Source: Taeniopygia guttata (taxonomy: Eukaryota; Chordata; Aves; Passeriformes; Estrildidae). Taken from it: 64,000 nucleotides of DNA. Both the position numbers and the translations under genes were made by a program. The notes below the pieces were generated by a model. That model had not been told where the DNA came from and did not search any database. It worked only from the letters and a program-made list of their open reading frames with translations. Shown here piece by piece: positions 23,171 through 36,300 of the stretch. The stretch is from the NCBI RefSeq assembly GCF_048771995.1, contig NC_133027.1, positions 105,247,501 to 105,311,500 on the forward strand. The letters are read 5' to 3'. Every line of letters begins with the position of its first letter. Within the stretch, counting starts at the first letter, position 1.

Positions 23171-26100
23171 GTAATTGATTCCTGATCCCCTCCCCCTCCC
23201 ATTCTAATTCCTCTGATTATTAAACATGCCTCAACACTTTCCCCAGTTTTCTCTGAGTTTCCAGACTGTGTTCTGTACCTGCTCTACAGCAGACACCATG
23301 ACGCACACAAATTGCTGCAAACAAGTCCAGGCCATGAACTCTTAATTCTGGATCCAGACTAAACTTTCCTTTCCTTTGTGATAAAGAGATTTTTCAGTCC
23401 TCTTGCATCATTTACTCCCACCCCCATATAGGTTACTGTCTTCTTATCTGAACTCATTTAACCCTCTGCTCTGTGGAAACAACAAATAACCAAATTAAAA
23501 GGCATTTTTTTTTGAAAATGTATAATTTTCTTGACCAGGTTTACGATGTGAGCACGAGCCCCAGTTGGATGGTGAGACAGACACTTTCTGGCAAGGGGGA
23601 AAGCATTTGGGAACATTTAAACTGTCATTGCTGTTATTATTATATTATGCAGATAACTCATAATACAGGGTGAGGTGCTGGCACCCAGAGCACAGAGGTG
23701 AATAGCAAAAAAAATCTGGTGCTGTTTTCTCAATCTGATGGATCTCAGGACCAGGACTAACCAGGATCAGATGGCCAGAGACAGCCTCCCTGTAGAGAGC
23801 AGGCAAAAGCAAAGTCACACTCTGACCACAGTCCTGAGACTCATAATTGCTGGGACAGCCCACCCTCACAGCTCGTGGGGATGTGCTGGTTTTGGACCTG
23901 ATATGCTGGGCTTTGGCTTGGTGCTCCTTCAGCCAGAATCTTCTTCCCCTCCTCTTTTTTTATTATGACTCCCCTTTTTTATTGAGACCTACAAACCAGT
24001 GAGCTGACATCAGATAGTTTATCATGTCTCTGTTTTTACGTCAGCCTGTGCTGTTTATTAAAATACAAATCCATTAGGTTTATGTCCATATGGTCAATCT
24101 CCTTTCTAAGTTGGTTGCTGACCCACAATACAGTTCCTGATAACTGTGGTGATTGGCATAAAGTCGACTAATCACAATAAATCCTGCACACACTGAGGTC
24201 TCTGTCCTGCCCTTGGTGACCCTCTTATGCATATCAGCTTTTCATGTAAGTTTAGACTAGCACTTTTTAAATCCAGTCTTAAGCAAAATTAAACAATTCT
24301 CTGCCATGATCTCTGCCAAAATTAAACAATCCCTGCAATTGACAAATAGAAGCACACAAGATCTCAGGCAAAGCTAAAAGTGATCAACTTGAGCAAACTG
24401 GCAACATGGTGCATTTTAGACAAGAGACACGGCTCAGAAAACCTGGAATGGAGCCATTCTCTTTAATTAGCTGTACCATTTTATGTTGTCCAAGATTCTG
24501 GCCTTTTTATCTAAAAATAAAAAAAAAATGGTTTGGGTGTGTCAAAAAAATTTGGTATAAATTACAGCTGCCCTGTCACACTTGAACTTGAATGACCAGT
24601 ACTTATTCAGTCAATGACAATAGGTTTCACTGTCCTTGGCAGGATTACAGGGGTAATAATTTCTGACATGGATGAGCAGCTCTTGAACAATTTCTCCAAT
24701 GTATTAAGCATGAACAGGCTTTCCTTCAACATCAGGTGAGCATGTCTTCTCCTCACATTTGTTTTTCTTCACCACACACATTTATTGTGGCCATTACATG
24801 GGGAGAAAGCTTCCCTTCCTATAAATGTTTGTCTTCTCCTCCCTCCCTTTCGTGGGAATGCCACAAACTAGTGGAGTGATTTTGTTTCAAGTGGCTGCCT
24901 TGTTTTATTTATTTGTATAATCAAAGACAATGTTCACTATTGTTATATTGCTATGGCATCTTCATTGCTTGTAAAGGAACTTTCAGGCAAAGATAAAGAC
25001 ATGCTGTGATGGATACTTTGTTAAAGACTGATCCTGTAGCTGCTTACTGATGAGAAGTCTCATTTGTTTAAAGAGAGTTTATAGTACCAAATAATTTAAA
25101 AGTTTAGATTAAAAAAGGTTGACTTATTCTGTCTTTATAATAAGTTTTGGGGGCCTTGACATATCCCCTACTGACAGCTGGTCATGAAGGACTTCAAATA
25201 GATGAAATAAGAATATGAACATCTTCTACATAAGAATGATTGATAGAACAACATGACTGGTACATAGATGGCACATATTACCTCAAACTCTGTATCTTAG
25301 GGCCTGCATTTGCAGAAGGAGAATTGCTATCATAAAGGGCTCAAAAATACTTTTCAAATGCTTCAATAGCAAGGATTTAATTATTTCATCAATTATCAAT
25401 CCATTGCCAAAGCAGAGTGTTTGTCTCTCACCCTGCCCCCTCTATTTTCCAACCCTTGACCTGCATTTTCTAAAGTGTTTATTGATTTATTGGAATGCAT
25501 TCTCCCATGTTCATAAAATTTCCTTAGGCAATGTAGTTGTTTTTATAGAAGAGCTGTAAATATTGGTAACTGGCAATCTAACTCTGAAGATGCAAATATG
25601 TTCCCTGTATAGCATCCAAGCCTACAAAAGACTTAGAGAAAACAGAGCAAGTTTGTGCAGACTGAAGTGAAAATAAAATTGTTTCTACCTTACACATACT
25701 AGATACAATTGCATAGTTATAATTTTATTTTTGTTTCCTTTCTAACAGAAAAATGTACTCTGAGTTTAATCATGTGGCTTTTCTAAAGTTCAGAAATAAG
25801 GTCCAGCATTAAAAGACATTTAGAAAGACTTTGCAAGTCTACATGAAGTATTATATTGAAAGAAGATGCCTTCATTTGCTTGGCCAAATTCTCATTTTAA
25901 TTATTTGAGACTCCAAACTTCCTTGTCCTTTAAGCAGTATTCCTTAAAGTATGTCTTCTCAGCTCAAGTGTCAGATCAATTAATTTTTTCTCTCTTTGTT
26001 TGCTCTAGAGGAGACTTCTTCTATTACAAGAAAAGGAAAAAATGTACATATGTGATAGTAACTTTAATTATTGAAGGTTTTTGACACTGGCGATGACAAC

Positions 26101-27169
26101 TCTTCCCACAAAGTCAGCTTTGAGCATAGCCAGGGACAAGGCTGTGAAGGTCAGTGTTCAGATTAACATGCTTACTGAAAAAACACATGACAGACTTTTG
26201 TACTGATTGCAGGAAGAATATATGGAGTGGTTGGAAGAGGGAAAAACTTAGATCCAGAATAATTAAAAGCCTCTGACACTGGGCAACTAAACAGGCTTCC
26301 TTGTGAAACAAAACCTTAAAATTTATGCCCTTGCCTGTTTCACCTAAAGTGATTTTAATTCTGAGATTTTTTAAAAAGTTCCTTCTGGGACAGTTGCCTG
26401 GCAGAATTTGGATAGATGGAACTGTATATTCAGTATCTGCCTTAATATTAAAGGTATTACACACTGATTCCTATCCCCTCTCAGGGTGTAATTCAGGGAA
26501 CCTTCATTGGAATCAGCTACTAAAAGGCCCAATATTTTTCACTGTGCAATGAAATGAATTTTTGGCTGGCAGGCTCTTATAAAAATTTATTTTTGAAAAA
26601 AAAAATGGACCTCTTTGATGACAAGTAAGCCCTTGCATAGGAAACAGCAGATGGAGAATTGTGCAGTATTTTGTACCACAGAAAAACTGTGTCTTTTTAC
26701 TATCACCATCCTATACACACATTCAAGGCTGATGAGGAGGATGGCACAACACTTTCCTGGGACAGCTGAAAATACACTTAAAGGAACAGAAGCTTTGGAG
26801 AAGAAATTTTATTCTGAGAGAATAAAATTACTTTCCCTCCAGAACCCCACAAAAATAATATGCATGGGGAAAGCTTGAAAAAAGTATCATAGCACATAAA
26901 AAAGAGGAGTCAACTGATGTTCTGTGAAACAGAGAACTTGGAAACTATTTACAGAAATACAGAGAAGGCTTTTTAGCAGAATCCTTCTCCTTACTGATTT
27001 TTGTTCCCTGCTCTTTGATAAGGCCCCATGAAAGGAATGATCACCATCCTGGAGAAGACACGGTCATGCAAATGTTTCCCTTCAATACAAATTGCAAACT
27101 GCAAGTTATACTAAATAAATTAATGAAAATCATTAAAAGCAGGACAAAATTGAAACAACAAGACACAGA

Positions 27170-27188
27170 TTTTTTTTTTTTTTTTTTT
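27170..27188. repeat. Poly-T tract (19)
   Basis: An uninterrupted run of 19 T. If it were the tail of a minus-strand retrocopy, the body would lie at 27189 and beyond. No polyadenylation signal or gene-like sequence is visible there. Confidence 0.9.
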
Positions 27189-27384
27189 GGACAAACAATT
27201 CAACAGAAAGGTCCAGATGGCCTGTATCTTGGTCACTGGTCATAGAGCTAGTTGGCTAGGTGGCTCACAATGAAATGCTACAGGGTGAAGCTTCAGCTGT
27301 TTTGCACATCTAGGTTACTCAGAGTGATTTAGTCCTCTGTGGCCAAAAGGCAGAGCATAAGGAAGAAATGGCACTGGCAGAGGG

Positions 27385-27400
27385 AAAAAAAAAAAAAAAA
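27385..27400. repeat. Poly-A tract (16)
   Basis: An uninterrupted A-run following AGGG, with no retrocopy body recognised on its 5' side. Confidence 0.9.
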
Positions 27401-27461
27401 TCTGTCCTTAAGCAGTAATAATTGGATTTGGGGCTCTCTCCAGCAGAAATTAGCATTTATG

Positions 27462-27485
27462 GCATCTGGCCCAGGGACCAGATGC
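27462..27485. other. 8-bp perfect inverted repeat with 8-base loop
   Basis: GCATCTGG (27462-27469) pairs with CCAGATGC (27478-27485) around CCCAGGGA. The arms also contain E-box cores (CATCTG and CAGATG), so this is a symmetric pair of E-boxes 10 bases apart. It could be a bHLH-binding arrangement or a chance hairpin. It is too short for a microRNA precursor. Confidence 0.6.
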
Positions 27486-30400
27486 TGTAGGACTTCAGAG
27501 GTGGTTGGAAGCATCCAGTTAATGGCAGCAAGCTGTTGTTAAGGGAAGAACAGGAGACACAGGCCTGTGAGAAGGACAGTGGAGCCTGATGGAGCACCAA
27601 GCTCCACCTCAGAGTGTGATGATCCAGAGCAACCTAAGCCATTGCTCAAAATAGATGGAGATAGAGCTTTTTCTCTGGAGGACTCAGGGATAAAAAACAA
27701 GCATCTTATTCTCTACATGTTTTTTGCTTATATAAAGAAAAGCAATATGACACTCTCTATGTATGGTTGAATCAATCCCTCTAAGAAATGGAAGGTTTTA
27801 CTACCTCCCACATTGAACTAGCTCTTTTGAACAGGTCACTCACCTTTCAAACCACCTTGCCATTTTCAGAAATTCTAAATTTTCCTTCAGCTCTATGCCA
27901 GCATGGCACACTAATTCTGGTATGCAGCTAAGCAAGAGAGTCCAGGATGCCTTGAACATTTTATTGTGTGTCACTGTCTTGTTTATATAGCATTCTGTAA
28001 AATTTAGATGTCAAGATTACAGCAAATCAACAAAAATATCCAAGAACAGACCAAAACAGTCTAGAATACATGAGAAAATGAAAGGAGAATTGTGAAGTAG
28101 CAAAGAAATATGGAGCCTAATAAACCATAAGCAATGAAGGTAAGACCAAGAGATTTAGCAATCATCAGTTTCTCTGTGACGCTTCTTATTTTGACTGCTA
28201 GATAGAGGACATACTCAAAATCTTATTTCAATTCTAGCTTTCCTTCACTCTTGGATCTGCAGATCCATTTGACCAGTCTGTCACTGGGACACTAAATAAC
28301 ACTATTCTGGAAAGTTCCCAGCAAAATATTGTCTGTTTTGAGCCGGGAAGTGAGCTGCTGATGCTATCAGAAGCGTTTATGGTAACCTATAAACATTATG
28401 GCTGACATTTTACCTAGAAAAAATTTAAAGTTCCCAAATGGCTGACTAGGGATTGATGATCCTTTTTCCCCCCTTCAGCTTTTTTGTCTGTAGCTTTGCT
28501 ATTTCAGACCTGCCCATAGTTGGGAGTATTTTCTGGAATGTGCAAGGCCCAGCTGAGGTCTCTTTGTTGAACTGGTTGGAAGCCTTAACCATCAAACTAT
28601 TAGCCCAGCTGATCGCTCATGTACGTGCAACTCTTCCTTATAAGAAATATTCCAACAATTACTGAAGTAGGAGATTAATTTTCAACAGTCTGTTCCAAGA
28701 AACGTTTCTATGCACAGATATCTGGATTCTGTGATGTATTTATGTATTTGGACAGCTCCAAAGATGGAAGATGCTCCAGCACAGCCATCAGCAGCTGTTG
28801 CACCACGAGACACATGAGAGCAGGGATGCCCACATGGTTTTTTCCTCATTTTAATCCATGACAAGAGCCATGCAAAAGAATGATGAAACAGGGGGTCAGC
28901 AAGAAGCAAAAGACAAAAGGTGAAGTAACCTTGTTGGACCTTGATGGAATCTGAAGCCAGTGGGCAGCCAAAATCTGCTGAGGTAGAAGGAGGAGTGGGA
29001 TAATGGGAAGTAGTCAATCTAGAGCTCAGACACTGAGTCTTTGTGTCCATGGGGATGGGTTCTGTAGCAGTTCCTCAGTACTAACACCTCAACTGCTTTT
29101 TATTCTGGCCTACACTTTAACAGCAGGGAGCTGAGGGGTTTGAAATGTGCCCAAATAATTTTGCTGAAAAAAATTAAATGGAATTAAAAGCCACCACTTG
29201 GCATTTAAAATAATTTAGTAATTAAAAGTCATCACTCAAGCATTTTCAGTTACCATCTTAAAGCAAAAGAATTAATCTTCAGAGAAAGTTTTAGAATCCT
29301 ACTTAATTTTTCTTGAATAAATCTTGTCCAAAATAGACCTTTCCGAAATAGATGACCTAAACATTGTATTTTAGTCAACAGCCATTTGAAAGAATATTTC
29401 AAACCCTCACACTCTACATGCAACGTGGATATCTCGGGAGGAAAAAACCCCTGTAGAATGCTTTGAAATTATGACAGTTTGAACACACCATCCATATTTT
29501 GAAATGCAATCTCATAATTTCCTCTGAGCCAACCCATTTGCTACAGTACCAGTGGACCAGAGTGTCTGTCCACAAGACTGGAGACACAAATGCCCACTGA
29601 CCCCTACAAATGTTACTCAAAAATAAAATTCAGCCATTACTTCCTTATCTCCTGCACAATTACAAGGCAATGTAAGAGATACCCAGATTATCCTTATTTC
29701 CCCCTTTTTAACTTATTTTTTATATCCTCCATTAATTTCTGGATTACTGAAGAACATAGCTGGTAATTTCTCTCAGGAATATTCAGTTTTGCCCTAAGAC
29801 TAGTCAGAGAAAGTAAAGGCATCCTCTCTGTACTTGAATTAATGTTTCTCTGTTTGTCACAAAATGCTGCTTCCATGTTTAACTTTATGAAGAGAAACTG
29901 GAATTATCTTTCATGGTCTTAATGCACATTGCTGACACAAACTGTCTTAGCCAGTGACAAGACCAAATCAAACATATTACATTTCTAAAAAAAGCTCTTC
30001 TTTCCCACATAGGAACTCTGAAAGTTGTAAAAAAATACATCCTTTGAAAATCAGGTATCTTCAATAAATTGAAATTAATTTAATCAGATTTTTAAAATTG
30101 AAATTAACACTGAGAAACTAAGGGGAAGTAGCTCAGCCTACTTATTACTAGACAGTGTGATATTTAAATGGTTTGTAGGAGATAATAGTACAATAAAAAC
30201 TAAGCTCAGCCACTCAGTGCCCCCACCTCCAAGGCAGGCTCTGGGTTTATGCCAGCAGTACTTCTACACTTTCATAAGCTGTTTGCTGAAACGTGTTCTT
30301 AAGAAGAGACTGAAAAGAGAAATATCAAATGTTGGAAACTACTAATATTTTTCTCCTTGCTGAGACATTCACAAGGTGATTACAGCTGGACAAAATTTTG

Positions 30401-31909
30401 TCAATTTGACACTACACAATTTTAAGAAAGATGTAGCAGAGCTGGTCCCTCCTCTCATTTTCCCCCTCCTCCCACTCCCCCAGACAGCACAGCATTAATT
30501 GCACTTGCCACTCACCTGATTTTTAAGTTTAAGGCATTTCAAGAAGATTGTCATTTATAGCCTGCAATTTAAGTTTGCTATTCCTTTTGCAAAAAAATAA
30601 TCTATATTGAACTGGAAATATCACCCTCTATTTATTAATACAGTTTTGAAGGAATTCTCAGATTTTTGTTGCTAACTGCTCACTTGGGTTGAAATGTGAT
30701 GCACTTGTTGGCAGTGTAGCCCCAGAGGGACTGCAGTGAGACAGACTTACTCAAGCTTCACTTGAACACAGAAATGAAAATCAATAAACAATTTGAACTT
30801 CTCAGAAGAGAATTTTTCTCCTCTAATGAATATACAAGCTTGGTTACAGCTTAATTTCAAGATTGAATTTAGTGTGTGTTTTTTCCCTGCACTAGGAGCA
30901 TGACAAACACAAGCTTCAAGTGACATGTCCCAAAGGGAGACTTATTGTTTTAAAAAAGTGTGGAAAAAAAAGAAAAAAAGTGTGAGCAGATACAAACCAG
31001 AAAAGATTCTCAGTCCCACGAGAGGGAGGTACTTAAAAAAAAATAATATGCAGCTGCAAAACAGATCTCCTTTGTGACCATAGAGATAACGATACTTTAA
31101 GATTCTGGTGGGGCAAATTTCATAATGTATGTATTTTTATTTGCTTTTGTAAGTGACTGCAAATGGGGTCAAACCACAGTGCATAAACATGTTTGTAAAC
31201 TATTAGTATGATGATGCTTGAATGCAGCATGTGTTTCATGGGTTAGTTTCTCACACACACACAAATCAGATCTATTTATAACTTTTGGTTTCAGTATTGG
31301 AGTAGGTTAATAGTGTAATTTCTGTAGAAATTAATAATATTAATTAAATAAATAAGATTTCTTTAGAATCAATGTTTCCAAAATAAGACATGCTTCCACG
31401 TAATATTAACTATCAGAGGGGAGAGGGCTGGGATGAGCTGCTGCACCTTTGTTTTTCAGAATTTCTGCAGAGTTGTCAAACTAAACAGCTTTTGCCATCT
31501 GATAGTCTTGGCTAAGCAATTAGTTGAAAGCCACAAAAGTGTGTACAGCATTTTATTCTTCAGCTCAACAAGAAACAGATTTGACTTGGAAACTTCAATC
31601 TCATCTGTGCAAATGGAAACCAGATAAATCAGGTCTTATTTTGTCATTTATTTGATATGAACTTGTATATAAAATAAGATCTCTTTTTCAAAACCAGTTC
31701 TAAAAATACAGTGTTTTCTGGAAAACAAAAACAAACAAACAAAAAACAGTGGGAATGTAGATGGACACATTTACCTGATAGTATAAATTTCAACCGTTTT
31801 GTTGCAGTTTCTATACTGTATAGAGAATATATTTAGGACAGTCACAGAGATAGCGGGTAGATTGGCTTTCCAAACCAAACCAGTTAGAGCCACATTTTTG
31901 TTACTACAT

Positions 31910-31923
31910 AAAAAAAAAAAAAA
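31910..31923. repeat. Poly-A tract (14)
   Basis: A simple homopolymer in non-coding DNA. Confidence 0.85.
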
Positions 31924-32427
31924 TCTGAAATTTCTTTAGCTCCTGAACTCTTTTTCATGTTTGTAATCTTAACACCCCACTCAAAGGGATCTCTAAAGCT
32001 TTTCATTTAAACTACAATTATTCTTTTGTCTACTGGGAACCCAGTGCAAAGATGATGTCCTGTGTGCAAGAAGCAAGCAAGCTGAATATTAATTAATGAA
32101 TACTACTTAATATGCAGAAGAAGAGAAGCAACAATCAGTCGTGAGCCCTTACATATTAACTGGTAGATCATTGTTATTCTGGGAGGCATCATAAGGCCAA
32201 ATGCAGGTTACAACTAGTTTAGACAATCTCTTTAATTAAGAAACATGGAAGTTTAAGTCTCTCATTTTAAATATCTTATTGTGGCCATAAAAGACATCAT
32301 TAAATGGTGTGATAGTGTAGCACTTTTAATGCAGTCTGAGGTGGTGAACTGGACTTCAGCTGTTACTCCATTTGCAGTGTTATCAAATAAACAAGCAAAA
32401 CAAAGAGTTTTCACTATTTTTCCTAAG

Positions 32428-33330
32428 ATCATAGACTCGTTACAGTTGAAAAAGGCCTTTAAGATCATTGAATCCAACCATTAAGCCAGCAACTCCATGT
32501 CCACCATGCAAACATACCTCCAGGCACCACATGAACCCATTTTTTGAACACTTCAGGGATGGTGATCCCACCACTCCCCTGGGCAGCCTGTTCCAGTGGC
32601 TGAGCTACCCTTTTGGTGAAGAAATTATTAAATCCAATCTAAACCTCTCTCATGCAACTCGGGGCCATTCCCTCCTGTCCTGTCACTTGTTACATGGGAG
32701 AAGAGACTGACCTTTCTCACTACACCCTCCTTTCAGGCGGTTGGAGAGGACAATAAGATCCCCCCTGAGCCTTCTTTTCTCCAGACTAAACACTCCAGCT
32801 CCCTCAGCAGCTCCTCAAACTCCAGACTCTTTACCAGCTCTGTTGTCCTTCTCTGGACCCTCTCCAGCCCCTCGATGTCTTCCTTGCAGTGAAGGGCCCA
32901 GAACTAAACACAGGATTTGAGGTGTGGCCTCACCAATGCCCAGTACAGAGGGACAATCCCTCCCCTGGTCCTACTGGCCACTCTATTGCTGGTATAGGCC
33001 AGGGTGCCATTGACCATCTTGGCCACCTGGGCACACACTGGCACATTCAGCTCAGTCAGCTGTCCACAGCATCCCCAGATCCTTTCCACTGGGCCATTTT
33101 CCAGCCTCTGCCCCAGCCTGAAGCTTTGCAAGGGGTTGGTGTGACCCAAGGCCAGGACCTGGCACTTGACCTGATTGAACCTCATAAAACTGGCCTTGGT
33201 CCATTGATCCAGATCCCTCTGTAGAGCCTTCCCGCCCTTCGACAGAACAACACTCCCATCCAGCTTGGTGTTACAAACCTGCTGAGAGTGCACTTGATCC
33301 TCTCATTCAGGTCATTGTTGCAGAGAAACA
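32428..33330 (-). mobile_element. CR1 LINE fragment, the longest in the window (about 0.9 kb)
   Basis: The plus strand begins with the reverse complement of a CR1 3' end (ATCATAGACTCGTTACAG, then AAGGCCTTTAAGATCATTG). It runs through family-typical text such as CTGGGCAGCCTGTTCCAGTG, CTTCTCTGGACCCTCTCCAG and TTGGTGTGACCCAAGGCCAG, ending near CATTCAGGTCATTG. It covers the 3' region plus the C-terminal half of the reverse transcriptase domain of ORF2. Several frameshifts and stops make it inactive. The remaining 5' part is missing, as is usual for CR1. Confidence 0.95.
32904..33293 (-). pseudogene. Broken CR1 ORF2: reverse transcriptase C-terminal part
   Basis: The minus-strand frame reads NTKLDGSV at about residues 8-15, MRFNQVKCQVLALGH at 37-51, and IVPLYWALVRPHLKSC at about 113-128, the conserved RT/thumb signature of CR1. 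The preceding ORF2 text (NDLNERIKCTLSR) is found in another frame, at 33182-33382 minus, so a small indel sits between them. This is where the family's catalytic aspartate pair (F/Y-x-D-D) should lie, and here that motif is absent. A stop follows the LKSCV end. The protein is dead. Confidence 0.9.
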
Positions 33331-36300
33331 ATTTTTTCTTTTCTAAAGGACATATGAAGGCCATGAACAAACAAATCTCCATGAAACACCTCCAAATAGG
33401 TGGATCAGGAGTTTTACAAAGCAGTAGTCACAGAACTACTCCTGTTTGTCACTTTCTATAACTATATGCAGAAGAGAGCAAAATATGAATGCTATGGTGC
33501 AATGTTTTTTTGCTTTGCTAAATTAACTGAAATAAAAAAACTACTCCCATCAGTAAGTCTTTGGGCCCGTTGCTGAAGGAGAATGGTCTCCTTGTTGCTA
33601 TTTATCAGATGAAAAAAAGATTGTGAAAAGTTAAGGTGTGATCTACAGCTACTCCTGAGGCCAGCATCAGAGGAAAATAGGTATGTCTTTCCAGACATGG
33701 TCTCTACACTCAATGTTGCTTTTCCTATTAACAAATTAACCCTCCCCCTATATTAATGAAACCTATGAATATTAAAATCACAACAAGAATACATTCTAAT
33801 GAGATTCCTACTTCCAATTTTGCATGTCTGATGACAGGGGTTCTGCAGGTTTTCCGGCCATGGAACCACACAACAAATAAAACTGAAGTCATCCATTGTA
33901 GTGCATTAGTTCACTACAAAGTGCATGGTAATGAAAGGAACATCATCTGTTTGCAGATCTATTTCTTGCAATATGCTCAACTGTGAGACAGGAAGAATCA
34001 AATTCAGTTCTCAACTATATGCAAGGTTAAGTACTGATGACAACACTTCTTTTTAGGAAAGGACACAGCAGTGTACAGTGATTCAGCTTTTTATCCTGTT
34101 CAATGAGTTATATGAGACTTTCCTGCATTTGCTGTACACAAAACATTTTCCTGATACATTACACAAAAATACATTTCTGTTTGCTGATGGTAAAAGGCTT
34201 CTCTGCCAAATACAGTTTCTCTCTGAAGCAGTATTTAAACAGCTTTTACAGGAACAGTTTGGACAAGAAATAAAATATAGCAACATCTTACAAGGATTTA
34301 ATTCTAAGACCTTTATATTAAATTACATGAACATGTTTTTATGCACTATATATGGAAAAATATTTCTTGTTTTAGACAATCTGGACAGGTTCAGCAACTC
34401 AAATTGAAATATATGGCCATTGATTTGGAAGAAGTATACATTTGCCTCTTGGTCTGAAAAGGTAGTAATTCTTGTGGTTTTTACTTCTAACATGCATGAG
34501 CAGAGCAATGCCATGAAATCAGACTCAATTAGAGGTTTTACAGAGTTATTTATTCTTACCCAACATTATTTACACACCATTTTCTCTTCTTGGAGATTGT
34601 CAATGCATGATCTAGCCTTGAAAAATCTGAATCAGCCCCTTTCTCAGTTTGTTTGTTAACTACCCATCAAATATAATTAGCCCAGTACACTGATACCACT
34701 TGCTAGACTGGAAGTTGAATGATGCAAAAAAGCAAGACTGGGTAAGAGTAGGAGGAGGGATAATGTTTACAAAGTATGGAAAACAAATGAGCCAGTATTT
34801 CCAAGAGCCTCCTGCAGCAGTGGAAATCCTTCCACTAAATGTAAATTCCCACCAACAGGAAGGGAGTTAAAATTGGCCAAGAACTTTGTAAAAGTCTTAT
34901 TGGTGGTGGAAAAATCACCAGGTGGCACTGTTTTATACCACCATTAAAACCTGCACAGATTTCTCTTGAGCAGGGGAACCTCTAGAGAGGAAATTTTGGC
35001 CTTGAGAAGGGTCCTGTTTGCTGCCTGCCTGTGCTACCCCAGACTGGAGCTGGCCAGAGGTGCCAGTGGTGCTTTGTGCTGCTATGGACAACTCCTGGCA
35101 TATTTCACCCATCACATGCTGGTTCTCATTTTGCATATCATCTATAAAACATCAGTAAAAGGATAAACCTATAAACCAGGAAAGAATGTATTTTGCTATG
35201 AAAAATACCCCAAAAGTAGAAAACTTGGATATGACAGGAAACTTAGGGTGAAGAGAAAGGGGAGAAAGTCAAAAGTCATTCTCAATATTAGAGACATTGT
35301 CAGAGCAGCGTATGAACAAGAATAGGAAAGGAATGGAAACATGAAAATCACAATTCATTGTAGCTCATAGCTCCCTTTGCAAAGGAGCAGCATTCAGAGA
35401 ATTGTCTCTGTTTTGGGGCTAGTTGGGAAGTTCTGCTACACTCATTCACTTTAAAAGAGAGAAAAAAAGAAAAATTAAAGGAAAGAAACCCAAATCTTAT
35501 AATGTTTTAAGACTTTGTGTTTTTTTTCAAGATGTACTACTCCTTTGTGGGTACATGATTGTCTTTAAGATTTATTTAAAAATCCACTCTTTTCATCTAC
35601 AATAGCTCTTAAATGGGAAAAAAATTCTCAGAAAATTCTGGTCATGTCGTTTGAAAACTTGTTAGTAAGAGACAACTACTAAGTCAAATTTAAATGTCCT
35701 TTTCTTAAATTAACTTGGTAACAACTTCTGATTTGCTTAATGTCCTGTTCAGAGAGAACACCCTTCCATGCACAACAGCTTGTTTGGTTTTCTTTAATGC
35801 ATTCTTTTTGTAAGAAAAATAGCAGGCCACAAATAAGTAAATCCTTTTTGTCCAGAGATCAGAGAATTTTTCTAAAGATCTGGCATGCCAAAATACACCC
35901 CATTTGGTCTCATGATTTGTCTTCTCCTAAACTCAGTATTGTGCTCATATTCTGTGCACTCAGATGTTTGCAGACTGTGGAGGTTGTCAGGATGCAGCAT
36001 ATGTTTAACCTAAAATAGCTTCTCTGAACTTAAAGGCAGCACAAGCCATGGGCCACAGCAATCACATTAGACTGCCTCCTCCTAAAGGGAAAATCGCTTC
36101 CTCTCTAGCTTTCCAGGTTAATTAATGTCTGACTGGTCTAAATGATGTCAGGAGCAGAAGAATGAAGCAGCTTGTTTACTCTGAGACACCATCTGAGATC
36201 CAGCATGAGGTAAGGCTACACGTCGCAAAGGAAATGTCACCTCCCTCACCCAGAACGAGATGGCTGTGATGGAAACATTGACTGATATCTCCTGGCTGGA

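Larger units (their letters stand above)
23171..32427. other. Long non-coding AT-rich stretch
   Basis: No exon or RNA gene could be supported. Items seen are duplicated AATTAAACAAT words near 24288-24330, a homeodomain/SOX-like AT block at 25365-25535, a T19 run at 27170-27188, an A16 run at 27385-27400, an 8-bp inverted repeat at 27462-27485, a possible regulatory block at 28450-28660, an A14 run at 31910-31923, and a complex block at 32270-32420 immediately before the next CR1. Confidence 0.55.

Noticed and set aside
34078..34407. 109-codon open frame, F/L-rich
   Set aside because: Its composition follows AT-rich background, it has no family motif, and another open frame overlaps it on the opposite strand.
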